Source of the DNA: JTS-RE37 sp963756115
GTDB taxonomy: Bacteria > Bacteroidota > Bacteroidia > Flavobacteriales > Flavobacteriaceae
NCBI GenBank assembly: GCA_963756115.1
Contig: CAVWMN010000002.1
Location: forward strand, 248,001-312,000
Reading direction: 5' to 3'
Length of the DNA stretch: 64,000 nt
Shown here: piece by piece, positions 1 through 8,640 of the stretch
Position numbering within the stretch: position 1 is the stretch's first letter
How the letters are laid out: every line of letters begins with the position of its first letter
Made by a program: the position numbers and the translations under genes
The notes under the pieces: model-generated
What the model saw: the letters and a program-made list of their open reading frames with translations, nothing else
Told to the model about the DNA's origin: nothing
Databases searched by the model: none

Positions 1-1707
1 CTTTAATTGGCCTACCTTATAGGACAAAGCCTGGCCGGGTGTTGCCATATACCGCTCTATTTCCACAATGATATCCGCCTCAGATTCGGCTTCGTTTTGA
101 AGTGAATACTGTATAGCCTCTTCCCGTGTCCATCCTTTGGCATGCAGGCCGGTGTCTACGACCAGGCGGATGGCCCGGTGCATTTCCATGCTCAGCATCC
201 CAAAATACTGATAAGGGTCCCCGTATAATCCCAGCTCCTTGCCAAGCGACTCTGCATAGAGGGCCCACCCTTCCACAAACACACCCATACTTTCCGGGTG
301 AAGGAATTCAGGCAGCTCCTTGTTCTCCTGTTGCAGGGAAAGCTGATAATGGTGCCCGGGGACAGCCTCGTGTAAAAATAACGCCTCATCTGAGAGCCTG
401 TTATAGGAGCGCACGTCCGGGATCGGTACATAGAATGTCCCGGGCCTGGAGGCATCCTTGGTGCCCGGCACATATTCCGCACTTGCCGATGACTCGCGAT
501 ACGCTTCCGTACGCCTGACATCGAACGACGCCCTGGGCTTGCTGCTGAAAACTTCCCGTAACCTGGGCTGCATGCGGTCCCTGATTTCGTAAAAACTTTG
601 GATAACCTGAGCAGGTTCGGTAAAGGGCATAAGCTCCTTCCGCTCCCTGACGGATACCAAAAATGATTTTAAATCGCCCTGGTACCCTGTTTCGGCCATG
701 GCCTTTTCCATTTCGCCCCGGATCCTTTTAACTTCGCTTTTGCCCAGTTCATGGATCTCATCTGCCGTCATTCTGGTAGTGGTATGCAGCCGTATAAGGT
801 ATTGATAGGTTTCCGGGCCATGGGGCAACGCCCCGATTCCCGAAGTTTCCCTGCCTGCAGGCAGATAGGTGTCCTTTAAGAAACCTGATAATTCCCTGTA
901 TTTGGGAATCAGCTTCTGTTCCAGCATATCCCGGTACGCTTTGGTAAGCCTTTGTTTGTCCTCAGCTGAAAAATTTTCAGGGATATTCCGGACAGGTTGA
1001 AAAAATATATGGTCCTTCGGTTCCCGGGTCTCAAATCCCTCCAGTTGGGGGATCATCTTTACTATGAGCACTTTTGGCAATACCACTCCTTTTGCCATTC
1101 CCTCTTTTATTTTTAGCATACAGGTATCCAGGAACAGCAGGTAGGAATCGACCCTGTGGAGCCAGTTTTCGTAATCTTTGGGCGTGTGGAAAGGCTGCAC
1201 ACTGTTCCCGGCGGCCAATTGTGAAAAGTACAGGTGCAGGCTTTGAATCTGCAGCAAGGGCATCAATTCAAAGGTGGGCAGGTCGTACATGGGGGAAGCG
1301 ATCGTTACCAGGCTGTTGGTAAGCCCTTCCCTTTTTATGTTGCAATCCCATTCCATTACCCCTTTGCTGATTCGTTGTGTGGGGGTGATAGCAGAATCAT
1401 TATAACGCGTCAATTCTTCCAAAAAACGGGTATAATTTGCAATTAGGTCCTGCTGGTATCCATCAGAGATATAGTTAGGCAGCTGATCATTGTATAGGCT
1501 GTCACCCCCTTTGGTTGCTTCCAGCGGGTTGATGCGTTTTTTAAACTGGTAATACTCCTCGAAAAGACTATCCAGGGAAGATATTTGGGAAGGTACCGTA
1601 TCGGGTGTTTTCGTTCTTTCCCCGCAGGAAGTGATTAACAAAAAAGATAAGGCAAGTAGGACTGGTATCCGTTGTGCGGGGGTACTGATACAAAGTGGTG
1701 AGGACAT
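1..1707 (-). CDS. DUF885 family lipoprotein, probable zinc peptidase-like (3' end beyond window)
   Basis: The frame is open for 569 codons from an ATG at 1707 and runs off the window at base 1, so the C-terminus is missing. The N-terminus has a hydrophobic segment followed by a lipobox (ITSC, Cys about residue 33), so it is probably an outer-membrane or periplasm-facing lipoprotein. A motif HEAVPGHH (residues 446-453) is the HExxPGHH signature of the DUF885 family, thought to be metallopeptidase-like. A downstream stretch rich in Glu (FVEGWALYAE) fits the same family and likely provides another metal ligand. Substrate is unknown. The gene stands alone, 28 bases downstream of the end of the NYN gene on the same strand. 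Confidence 0.85.
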   Translation of the reverse strand, partial: MSSPLCISTPAQRIPVLLALSFLLITSCGERTKTPDTVPSQISSLDSLFEEYYQFKKRINPLEATKGGDSLYNDQLPNYISDGYQQDLIANYTRFLEELTRYNDSAITPTQRISKGVMEWDCNIKREGLTNSLVTIASPMYDLPTFELMPLLQIQSLHLYFSQLAAGNSVQPFHTPKDYENWLHRVDSYLLFLDTCMLKIKEGMAKGVVLPKVLIVKMIPQLEGFETREPKDHIFFQPVRNIPENFSAEDKQRLTKAYRDMLEQKLIPKYRELSGFLKDTYLPAGRETSGIGALPHGPETYQYLIRLHTTTRMTADEIHELGKSEVKRIRGEMEKAMAETGYQGDLKSFLVSVRERKELMPFTEPAQVIQSFYEIRDRMQPRLREVFSSKPRASFDVRRTEAYRESSASAEYVPGTKDASRPGTFYVPIPDVRSYNRLSDEALFLHEAVPGHHYQLSLQQENKELPEFLHPESMGVFVEGWALYAESLGKELGLYGDPYQYFGMLSMEMHRAIRLVVDTGLHAKGWTREEAIQYSLQNEAESEADIIVEIERYMATPGQALSYKVGQLK

Positions 1708-1735
1708 ATAAACAGAGTATAAGATCCGGGGGTCC

Positions 1736-2497
1736 TTATTTTTTGCGACCCTTCTTCCTTTTTTCGTTGAGTTTAACGTAGATGAGCTTTTTCCTGCCCC
1801 TTGAGTCTTCTCTTCTTTCAATTTCAAAATCACTGATAGAACTGATCAGGGGGGTAAGTTTCTGAAATCCGTAATTCCGGGAATCAAAATTGGGTTGTTT
1901 CTTTTGCAGAAGGCTTCCCACGTCACCCAGGAATGCCCACCCATCCTCATCCGCAAGGTCGTCAATTGTTGTGGAGATCATCCGGATCTCTTTATCCGTG
2001 ATCTTATCTATGCTACTCTTGTTATTAGGGGTCTGGGTGGTGGTTTCCGTGGTGGATCCGGAAGCCTGGTTTTTTAGGATTTCTATATAAATGAACTTGT
2101 CACATGCAACTATAAAGGGATTGGGCGTTTTTTTCTCCCCTATCCCATACACCTGCATGCCAGCCTCCCGCAAGCGGGTTGCCAGGCGCGTAAAATCACT
2201 GTCGCTCGAAACCAGGCAGAACCCGTTTACATCACCCGTATACAGGATGTCCATCGCATCTATGATCATGGCGGAATCCGTTGCGTTCTTCCCGGCAGTA
2301 TACCCATATTGCTGTATGGGCGTAATGGCGTTCTCCAACAATACATTCTTCCATTTTCCCAGGCGGGGATTGGTCCAGTCGCCATAAATACGCTTGATAG
2401 TAGGATTCCCGTATTTGGCGAGTTCCTCCATCATTTCCTTGACGTAGGCTGAAGGGATGTTATCCCCATCAATGAGCACGGCTAATTTTACATCCAT
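1736..2497 (-). CDS. NYN domain protein (LabA/DUF88-like) with C-terminal OST-HTH/LOTUS domain
   Basis: 253 residues. The N-terminal half is an NYN (PIN-like) nuclease fold: LIDGDNIP near residue 8, NATDSAMIIDAMDIL mid-domain and SSDSDFTRLATRLRE carry the conserved acidic residues of this RNase-type fold. The C-terminal part (about residues 170-245) resembles an OST-HTH/LOTUS RNA-binding domain (DEDGWAFLGDVGSLL). Proteins of this architecture are presumed RNA-processing or RNA-binding factors, cytoplasmic, with no settled role in Bacteroidota. It starts at the ATG at 2497; a T-rich tract lies just upstream. The tail is Lys/Arg-rich, consistent with nucleic-acid binding. Confidence 0.85.
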   Translation of the reverse strand: MDVKLAVLIDGDNIPSAYVKEMMEELAKYGNPTIKRIYGDWTNPRLGKWKNVLLENAITPIQQYGYTAGKNATDSAMIIDAMDILYTGDVNGFCLVSSDSDFTRLATRLREAGMQVYGIGEKKTPNPFIVACDKFIYIEILKNQASGSTTETTTQTPNNKSSIDKITDKEIRMISTTIDDLADEDGWAFLGDVGSLLQKKQPNFDSRNYGFQKLTPLISSISDFEIERREDSRGRKKLIYVKLNEKRKKGRKK

Positions 2498-2720
2498 CCG
2501 GGTGGTCTATTTTTTTTTTACAAAGTACGGAGATTATTATTGATATGCTACCGAAAATATGCTTTGGGTCCTGTCTTCTTACTACAAATATCCCAGTGCA
2601 CTATCTTCATCCATGAGTTCACGGGATGGAAACCGTTCCGGCTATATCCTTACCTGTTGCAAGCTGAAAAAGCGAAATAAATTTGGATAAAACCCTATGT
2701 CCTGCAACAGGGACAGGCAG

Positions 2721-4241
2721 TCAGGAATGAAATACTGTATGCAGCGAGTCCATGTCCCCGCCGGAGGGCGTAATGGTGGTTATATAACATTTTTCCCCTT
2801 GATCATCCGGCAATTGGGCCTTTCCCAGTGCTTCTACCATCATACGGGGATCGAACGATAATTGTAGTTGCCTTTCCTGCTGATCCAGAATTGTCAGCAG
2901 GGAATGATACTCATAGCGTACGAGGTCCTTCAGGAGAAGATCCTGACTGCACAGGGCATTCGGACCCGGTTGGAGCAGGAAATCTGCAAAACGCAGTCCA
3001 TTATCGGAAGCAAATAAACCGGGCGGGGATTGTGCCCAGTATTTCCCGAGTACATTATTAAAAAAATCCATCCCATATTTTAGCATCAGATACCGGCATG
3101 TTAATTTGAGGGAACCAACCAACAGGGACCTCCTGAACTGTTCTATCAACAACCTGATAATGGCGAGTCCTTTGTCTGCTTCCAGTTCGTTAGCCAGGGT
3201 TGATTCTCGGGGCACTTCATACCTGATAGCCATCTTTCCAAGCGTATTTTCCCACTCATGTACCGAAGGTACACTTGCAGATCTTGCCTGGGCTGCTTTG
3301 CTCTGTGGTGTTGCCTTACAGCTTCGTCCCCTTTTATCCCAGATACGGTGCATGTTCTCCAGCTGCACCCGTATGGCTTTTGCCGGAACAAAGGACAGAA
3401 AGTCCGGGAGCATTTCAAATGTAACTGCTTTTAAAGCAGGTAATCCAAGTACCACCCGTTCAAATAATTCAAGTACTTCGCTGCCTGAAACATTGGAATG
3501 GGCATCCAGATAATACGAATCATAATAAAATCCACCTGCCAGGTGAATCTGAATTACCTTTTGTGGATCGATCTGATCGATAAAATCGGCTACTTTCTGG
3601 CGACCGTTTTTCTGGTTGGCGAGGAGGTTGTGGAGATCCAATAAAATATGGGCCCCGGATTTCTCTGCTATGGAATTAACAAATTTTCCATCCGGGATTT
3701 CAAATTCCATTGGAGACAAATAATTCACCCCTGTTTCAAATGCAAAGGGTAGCGGGAACCGACTCGCATACCCTGCAATAGAAGTACAGGCCGTCTCAAT
3801 GCCTTCCGTTGTCTGAAGTGGTGGTAAAAGGAAATTGGTATTGCAATACCCATTATCAAGCAGTACCGTATTAAAACTCAGATGCTCGCTTAACCAGACT
3901 GGGTTGAGTTCCTTCATCATCGCTTTCAGGCACGGGATATGAACAGGGTCTGGTGGTACCGATCCCCCGACAGGAAATCCAACCCCATGGAAGAGGATAG
4001 GTTTTCCCTGTTGCCTGAGGTATTGGGCAGTGGTTTTATCAAAACTGAATGAATCCGCTTCGGACTTGCTTTTGTACCAAAAAGTCTGAGGCTCTATTTC
4101 CAGTACATCGATCAGATCCGAATTGGATTCCACAACAGATTCAAAGCCGGAAAAATAAATTATTCCCACCCCTAATTCCGGAGCTTTTATTTTTTTCAAT
4201 ACCAATGTCTCAGCGCCCGGGCATGAATTCCCCTTGTTCAT
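2721..4241 (-). CDS. MNIO (DUF692) enzyme fused to a BufC-like partner domain
   Basis: About 506 residues. Residues 1-310 carry the hallmarks of the multinuclear non-heme iron oxidase family (DUF692; MbnB/TglH/ChrH/BufB), enzymes that modify Cys or other residues of ribosomal peptides: FHGVGFPVGG, WLSEHLSF, FETGVNYL, LLDLHNLLAN, IQIHLAGG, DAHS and FEML supply the usual His/Asp/Glu metal ligands. The last about 180 residues resemble the small partner proteins normally encoded next door (HvfC/BufC type): YWAQSPPGLFASDNG and LLKDLVRYEYH. So enzyme and partner seem fused. The ATG at 4241 overlaps the upstream peptide gene by 32 bases; a longer ATG start (4280) or a TTG just after the upstream stop (about 4205) are alternatives. 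Function is inferred from family. Confidence 0.75.
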   Translation of the reverse strand: MNKGNSCPGAETLVLKKIKAPELGVGIIYFSGFESVVESNSDLIDVLEIEPQTFWYKSKSEADSFSFDKTTAQYLRQQGKPILFHGVGFPVGGSVPPDPVHIPCLKAMMKELNPVWLSEHLSFNTVLLDNGYCNTNFLLPPLQTTEGIETACTSIAGYASRFPLPFAFETGVNYLSPMEFEIPDGKFVNSIAEKSGAHILLDLHNLLANQKNGRQKVADFIDQIDPQKVIQIHLAGGFYYDSYYLDAHSNVSGSEVLELFERVVLGLPALKAVTFEMLPDFLSFVPAKAIRVQLENMHRIWDKRGRSCKATPQSKAAQARSASVPSVHEWENTLGKMAIRYEVPRESTLANELEADKGLAIIRLLIEQFRRSLLVGSLKLTCRYLMLKYGMDFFNNVLGKYWAQSPPGLFASDNGLRFADFLLQPGPNALCSQDLLLKDLVRYEYHSLLTILDQQERQLQLSFDPRMMVEALGKAQLPDDQGEKCYITTITPSGGDMDSLHTVFHS

Positions 4242-4437
4242 TGAATATAAATCGCCTCTCCATATCAAAACGGATATCAAATCCGGAATGACATTCAGGG
4301 CATCCCAGGCGGTTCAGGACACTTGCTGTGATCTTGTTCATACTTTGCAGGTCAAATGCAATAGTAGCCGGTACCGAAACATAAATGGCCTTATCAGCCA
4401 GTTGTGGTGAACTCATGTACTTGTTAAAATCTCTCAT
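4210..4437 (-). CDS. Small CxxC peptide, candidate substrate (RiPP precursor) of the adjacent MNIO enzyme
   Basis: 75 residues, directly upstream of and overlapping the MNIO gene. The N-terminal two thirds is leader-like with no Cys; then comes LGCPECHSGFDIRF (about residues 44-57), with two Cys, a His and an Asp, and a short hydrophilic tail ending in MPGR. MNIO enzymes typically act on Cys-rich short peptides encoded next to them, so this is a plausible precursor; this is inference from position, size and Cys motif. It has no clear signal peptide, unlike bufferin-type precursors. An alternative is a small regulatory or metal-binding protein. Confidence 0.6.
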   Translation of the reverse strand: MRDFNKYMSSPQLADKAIYVSVPATIAFDLQSMNKITASVLNRLGCPECHSGFDIRFDMERRFIFNEQGEFMPGR

Positions 4438-4486
4438 GTTAAAGCATTTAAATATGATGACCTTGTTTTCGTAAAGATCCTATACG

Positions 4487-4501
4487 TCACAGACGCTGTG
4501 A
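4487..4501. promoter_or_regulatory. Inverted repeat upstream of the MNIO cassette
   Basis: TCACAG-ACG-CTGTGA forms a perfect 6-base inverted repeat about 50 bases upstream of the small peptide gene. It could be an operator for the cassette. There is no run of T next to it, so it does not look like a terminator. Purely a pattern; no factor is known. Confidence 0.25.
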
Positions 4502-4715
4502 ATTTTGCAATTAATGCCGTTATGGGTAACAATCAGGTTGTTTTTTCCAGGCCTAAGCCTATGCTTTGTTAATGGGGGAGGTACAGGGGGGGCACTATAT
4601 GAAGGTATTATTATGCTAAGCTAAGTATCAAATGAAAAGCCATCAAGAAGGAATGTGTAAATGGCAGAAAATTCTGTACTGATGGTAATTAAATACATAT
4701 GCGGCTGTTGGCGGT

Positions 4716-5849
4716 TTACTGTTGGACCCCCGAAAGGGATATCCGGTATTCTACCCGGCGGTTTAATTGCCTGCCGTTTTCAGTCGTGTTATCTGCCACA
4801 GGCCGACTTCCGCCGTACCCATGCCATCGTATCCTCTCCGGGGCTAGTCCAAGTCTGATCATATATTCCGCGACTGCTTTGCAGCGCCTTGCGGATAACA
4901 GTTCGTTGTAGGCCACGTCCCCAATTGTGTCGGTATGCCCGTTGAGGGTGATGTGCATTGCGGGGTTCGCAACCAGGTATTCATATACCTTCCGTATACC
5001 TGCCTGTGCGGTGTCCAATAATTCATCCTCATCAAAACGGAACAGCACATCCTGAAAAGTATGCAGCTTATCAAGTTCGTACTGCGGAGCTGAATCCTTG
5101 CCGGGTTCACGTTGTGCCACTCCATCCGCTTCCGCGTGCAGTGCTATCATATCGAGATAGTAATAAGCCCCCTTCTTGGAATCCCGGCTTGTTTTAAATT
5201 TGCGCGTACGGTTGTTATCCTTGAAATTACCGATGACCAGAAAGTTTTCCGTTCCGTCTGCCTTGAATTGCGTGCTTACACGGATCCAGTCCTGCGTATC
5301 CCTGTAGAAATCGGGATAGCTGATCGTTTCGAAATGATAGGAGTTCTCTTGGTCCTTGTAGAGGTGCATTTTTGAAAGGACTTTTTTAATAGGGATGCTG
5401 ACCTGTTTTTCCGCAAAAAGCACTTCAAACTCCCTGACGGCGAAATCAGAACTCTCCGCCAGGCTTATATAAAATGAAAGCTCGTAGGCCTCTCCCTTTT
5501 TCAGCGTCTGTTTTAGTTTGGCCTGTACATATTCCCTGTAATCTTCCGGCGCATACATATAGAGCCCCGCATACCCCTGCCCGAAATCAGCCGGTTGGGA
5601 TCCATTGAAATTTTCCGGGGTCCCCATGGACGTACTGCACCCATTAAAATAATCGGTAGATCCCTTTGTGGGGGAGGACCATTCCACCACATCGGTATGG
5701 AAACTGCCAAGCCGTGTAGGACATTGCACAAAATCCTCAAAACTTGGATTTTCAATAAGGTTCTGGGACCTGCCAATGCCCGGAAGCAACGCAATACTTA
5801 GGATTATTAAATATCTGACCACTCTGCTCAAAGTCCGTATGGGAATCAA
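4716..5849 (-). CDS. OmpA-family outer-membrane protein with N-terminal beta-sandwich-like region
   Basis: 377 residues with a signal peptide (hydrophobic core residues 12-25, cleavage likely after IGRSQ). Residues 30-230 begin NLIENPSFEDF, a pattern seen at the start of carbohydrate-binding or jelly-roll-like domains of Bacteroidota surface proteins. Residues 265-375 are an OmpA/MotB peptidoglycan-binding domain: VLFRFDEDELL, LNGHTDTIGDVAYN, LSARR and NRRVEYRIS are its conserved blocks. It probably links the envelope to peptidoglycan. It is monocistronic; the MNIO cassette lies downstream on the same strand after about 280 bases. Confidence 0.85.
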   Translation of the reverse strand: MIPIRTLSRVVRYLIILSIALLPGIGRSQNLIENPSFEDFVQCPTRLGSFHTDVVEWSSPTKGSTDYFNGCSTSMGTPENFNGSQPADFGQGYAGLYMYAPEDYREYVQAKLKQTLKKGEAYELSFYISLAESSDFAVREFEVLFAEKQVSIPIKKVLSKMHLYKDQENSYHFETISYPDFYRDTQDWIRVSTQFKADGTENFLVIGNFKDNNRTRKFKTSRDSKKGAYYYLDMIALHAEADGVAQREPGKDSAPQYELDKLHTFQDVLFRFDEDELLDTAQAGIRKVYEYLVANPAMHITLNGHTDTIGDVAYNELLSARRCKAVAEYMIRLGLAPERIRWHGYGGSRPVADNTTENGRQLNRRVEYRISLSGVQQ

Positions 5850-5871
5850 TAACGACCCCTAAAATACGGAA

Positions 5872-6018
5872 TTAAAGCTGAGCGGCCGTTTACAGGACAT
5901 CGAAAGCCCCAACGCAGGGTTTGACGACGATCCGGAAAACAGGGAAGTCCTTATAACGGATCAGCGGGGCCGGATCGTGCACGGATTAGGATATAAATGG
6001 CAACTTGCTTATGTTTGA
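5872..6018 (+). pseudogene. C-terminal remnant of an unknown protein
   Basis: An open frame of 48 codons without any start codon, bounded upstream by an in-frame TAA, has coding-like composition (ending GLGYKWQLAYV, then TGA). It lies between the divergent OmpA gene and the NIPSNAP gene. It reads like the tail of a longer, lost gene, but is too short to name. The -7 box of the NIPSNAP gene overlaps its end. It may also be chance. Confidence 0.3.
6010..6017 (+). promoter_or_regulatory. Candidate -7 box of the NIPSNAP gene
   Basis: TATGTTTG matches the Bacteroidota -7 consensus TAnnTTTG and lies 25 bases before the NIPSNAP start codon. No TTG is found at a good -33 spacing. Confidence 0.45.
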
Positions 6019-6042
6019 TATACTTCCAAAACCACTGTACCC

Positions 6043-6828
6043 ATGAATGAGCCTTTTATAAAAAAAATAATCCTGATCCTGCTGTTGTTCCCGGGAACCC
6101 TGGTTTTTTCACAGGAAGATACACGGGAATTCTATGCACTCAAAGCATATACCTTTGATACCATAACCCAGGAACAAGGGTTGGATACGTATCTGAAGGA
6201 TGCCTTTATCCCGGCCCTGAAAAGGCAGGGATTCGGGCAGATCGGGGTGTTTAAATTTCACGGGGATACCGGATCTGCTGCCAGCAGGATACTGGTGCTC
6301 ATACCATTCAAGGAACTTTCGCAATTCGCAGCCATGGAGTCCAAACTGATGGCTGATGAAGCTTACAAGGATGCTGCAAACGACCATCTCTCGGCCCCGC
6401 ATGACCACCCCCCGTATACCCGGACAGAAATGGTTGTAATGCATGCCTTTAAAGACTTTCCGCAGATGATCGTCCCGGAGCTCAATGGGGACCGTGCGGA
6501 ACGGGTCTATGAATTAAGGAGCTACGAGTCGCCCAATGAACGCTACTACCGCAGTAAGGTCGACATGTTCAATGCCGGGGGGGAGATCCCGCTTTTTGCC
6601 CGCCTGGGCTTTAATGCTGTGTTCTATGCGGATGTCCTTGCCGGGAACCATATGCCCAACCTGTTGTATATGACAACGTTTGACGATATGGAAAGCAGGG
6701 ATGCGCACTGGAAAGCCTTTTTTGATTCCCCGGAATGGAAGGAGCTGAGCGCTATGGAAAAATACGAGAACAATGTATCCCATGCAGACATCATGCTGTT
6801 ATATCCCACCCCTTATTCCGATTATTAG
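6043..6828 (+). CDS. NIPSNAP family protein, exported
   Basis: 261 residues with a signal peptide (hydrophobic residues 8-22, cleavage near VFSQE). Two ferredoxin-like repeats typical of NIPSNAP follow: the first at about residues 28-125 (FYALKAYTF...YLKDAFIPALKRQGF), the second at about 150-255 (YELRSYESPNERYY, MFNAGGEIPLFARLGF, MTTFDDMESRDAHWKAF). The biochemical role of the family in bacteria is not established; secreted forms are common in Bacteroidota. It ends 3 bases before the convergent beta-barrel gene. Confidence 0.85.
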   Translation: MNEPFIKKIILILLLFPGTLVFSQEDTREFYALKAYTFDTITQEQGLDTYLKDAFIPALKRQGFGQIGVFKFHGDTGSAASRILVLIPFKELSQFAAMESKLMADEAYKDAANDHLSAPHDHPPYTRTEMVVMHAFKDFPQMIVPELNGDRAERVYELRSYESPNERYYRSKVDMFNAGGEIPLFARLGFNAVFYADVLAGNHMPNLLYMTTFDDMESRDAHWKAFFDSPEWKELSAMEKYENNVSHADIMLLYPTPYSDY

Positions 6829-6831
6829 TCC

Positions 6832-8577
6832 TTAAAAATCAAATTTATAGGTCACCCCTCCGAGTACCTGTAGTCCCTGTACCCCGAAATTAGCCCATCG
6901 CTGGTATTGGTTGTTGGCCAGGTTACTGCCTTTGGCAAATATCGAAAGCTGCTCATTGATGCGGTATCCCACATGTGCATTTGCATCAAAATAACCATCC
7001 AGTGTCACCAGGGCGGACGGGAAAGATGATGGTGGTACATTTTGTTCGGCCTGTGAACTCAGGTCCTCGCGTTCGCCTATATAAAAAAGATTTGCCCCCA
7101 TATACCATTTCTTGCCGATCTGGTAGTCCATAAACAGGGACCCCTTCAGATTGGGTAAGTTCCAGGCCGGGTTTCCGGTTTCTGTATTGTAATCATATAC
7201 CTCGGCATTGACCCCGAAACTAAAATTCCGGTTTACATCCACGTGTAGTTCCCCGAAAAGTCCAAGGGTCTTGATATCATCATAGAAAACCTCGAAGGAA
7301 TTTCCATAATAATAGCCTTTCTCATCGGAACGGAAATCATTTTGAGGATTTAATTTAAAAAGTGGTTTCCGGTTTTCCGCCATATAGGAACCTTTTAAAT
7401 TATAGCTGAGGTTGGGTAACAGCTGGCCTTTAAGTCCCACGTAAGCATCATATTGCTGATCCGTTGGAAGTATATCAAGGGTTGGTGATACATAGGGGTT
7501 CTCCCCTACAAAATCAAAATATGAATTCTGCCGGAGCCTGCCTTCTACGCCTGCATATGCAATTGCCACGTCGTCCAGCAACCGGTAGGAAGCCGTGACG
7601 GTGGGATAGATATAAAAATTATTGTCATTGTTTTCCACATCCAATCCGTAGACCAGGTTGGCACCCAGGTTAAGGGTGAGGTTATCCCGGAGTAATTCCA
7701 GGTTGGGGTTGATGCCTGCCTGCAGCTGGTTGTAATTGATCTCAGGGGAATTGACGGTATTGTTCAGGTCGGCATTTTTAAAATTGCCGCCCACATAATC
7801 AAACTTCAATTTTATGGTGAACAACTCATCTGTGACCGGGATTTCAAAAGTGGGCTGTACCACAGCCCTGTTTTCGCCCGAGGATACTGCATCAAAGAAC
7901 CGTCTTACCAGGATCTCTCCCCGTTGAAAAAATGAATCTTCCAGGTTGATATGTGCCCCCGCCTCTGCATTGAAATAATTCTGTTCCGCATCGATCACCA
8001 GGAACCTGGGATCAACGGATGAGGCTTCGGGCAGGCCATACCAATTATAGAGCTGGTGCTGCAATCCCAGGTTGGCACCCCAATCGAAATCCCGGTCCCG
8101 TTTGGAATAGGAGGCATCGAGTTTAGTATTGTAAAAATGTGCGGAAAGCGGTGTTGATTCAATATCACCCCGTGAGGAAATATGATTCAGCCCCAGGTCC
8201 AGGCGCTCATCACCCCGGTCAATATCCCTGCTGGTATAGAAATCAACGAGGGCATTGTTATAATTCCCCAGGCCAATAGAAGCATAGGAATTGAATATCT
8301 TCTCGGGTTTTACTTTTTCTACCGTGGAAGCCTTCCCCTTTGACGGCGTAAAGGTTGATGCAACCGGTACTGAAAATATACTGTATTCGATATTTTTTTT
8401 CTGAAGGACTATGGAGTCATTCAGTGTAGGGAGCGATTTGATCTTAAATGCATCCGAAATGGTGGGGGAATAGGGCCTCACGACCGTTACCGTTTCTGTC
8501 CCTATATCGTTCGGATCCTGGGCAAGGGCTATACACCCGAAGGCCAGCAGCGCGATACATGTTATGTTGATCTTCAT
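6832..8577 (-). CDS. Outer-membrane beta-barrel protein (TonB-receptor-like), paired with the TPR protein
   Basis: About 581 residues from the ATG at 8577, which gives a clean signal peptide (ITCIALLAFGCIALAQ); the ATG at 8610 would add 11 residues of non-signal-like sequence. After a short periplasmic segment (DIGTETVTVVRPYSP) the rest is a run of alternating aromatic/polar strands typical of a beta-barrel, ending in VTYKFDF with the usual terminal Phe. There is no clear plug domain, so it is barrel-only rather than a full TonB receptor. It follows the large TPR gene on the same strand by about 60 bases, so the two are likely one operon and may act together at the outer membrane. Substrate unknown. 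Confidence 0.75.
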   Translation of the reverse strand: MKINITCIALLAFGCIALAQDPNDIGTETVTVVRPYSPTISDAFKIKSLPTLNDSIVLQKKNIEYSIFSVPVASTFTPSKGKASTVEKVKPEKIFNSYASIGLGNYNNALVDFYTSRDIDRGDERLDLGLNHISSRGDIESTPLSAHFYNTKLDASYSKRDRDFDWGANLGLQHQLYNWYGLPEASSVDPRFLVIDAEQNYFNAEAGAHINLEDSFFQRGEILVRRFFDAVSSGENRAVVQPTFEIPVTDELFTIKLKFDYVGGNFKNADLNNTVNSPEINYNQLQAGINPNLELLRDNLTLNLGANLVYGLDVENNDNNFYIYPTVTASYRLLDDVAIAYAGVEGRLRQNSYFDFVGENPYVSPTLDILPTDQQYDAYVGLKGQLLPNLSYNLKGSYMAENRKPLFKLNPQNDFRSDEKGYYYGNSFEVFYDDIKTLGLFGELHVDVNRNFSFGVNAEVYDYNTETGNPAWNLPNLKGSLFMDYQIGKKWYMGANLFYIGEREDLSSQAEQNVPPSSFPSALVTLDGYFDANAHVGYRINEQLSIFAKGSNLANNQYQRWANFGVQGLQVLGGVTYKFDF

Positions 8578-8640
8578 ATAGTGAGTATGTGTTCCTGTAA
8601 GTTTTTCCATAGGTTTCTCCTGCTGTCTTTACAACTTCCG

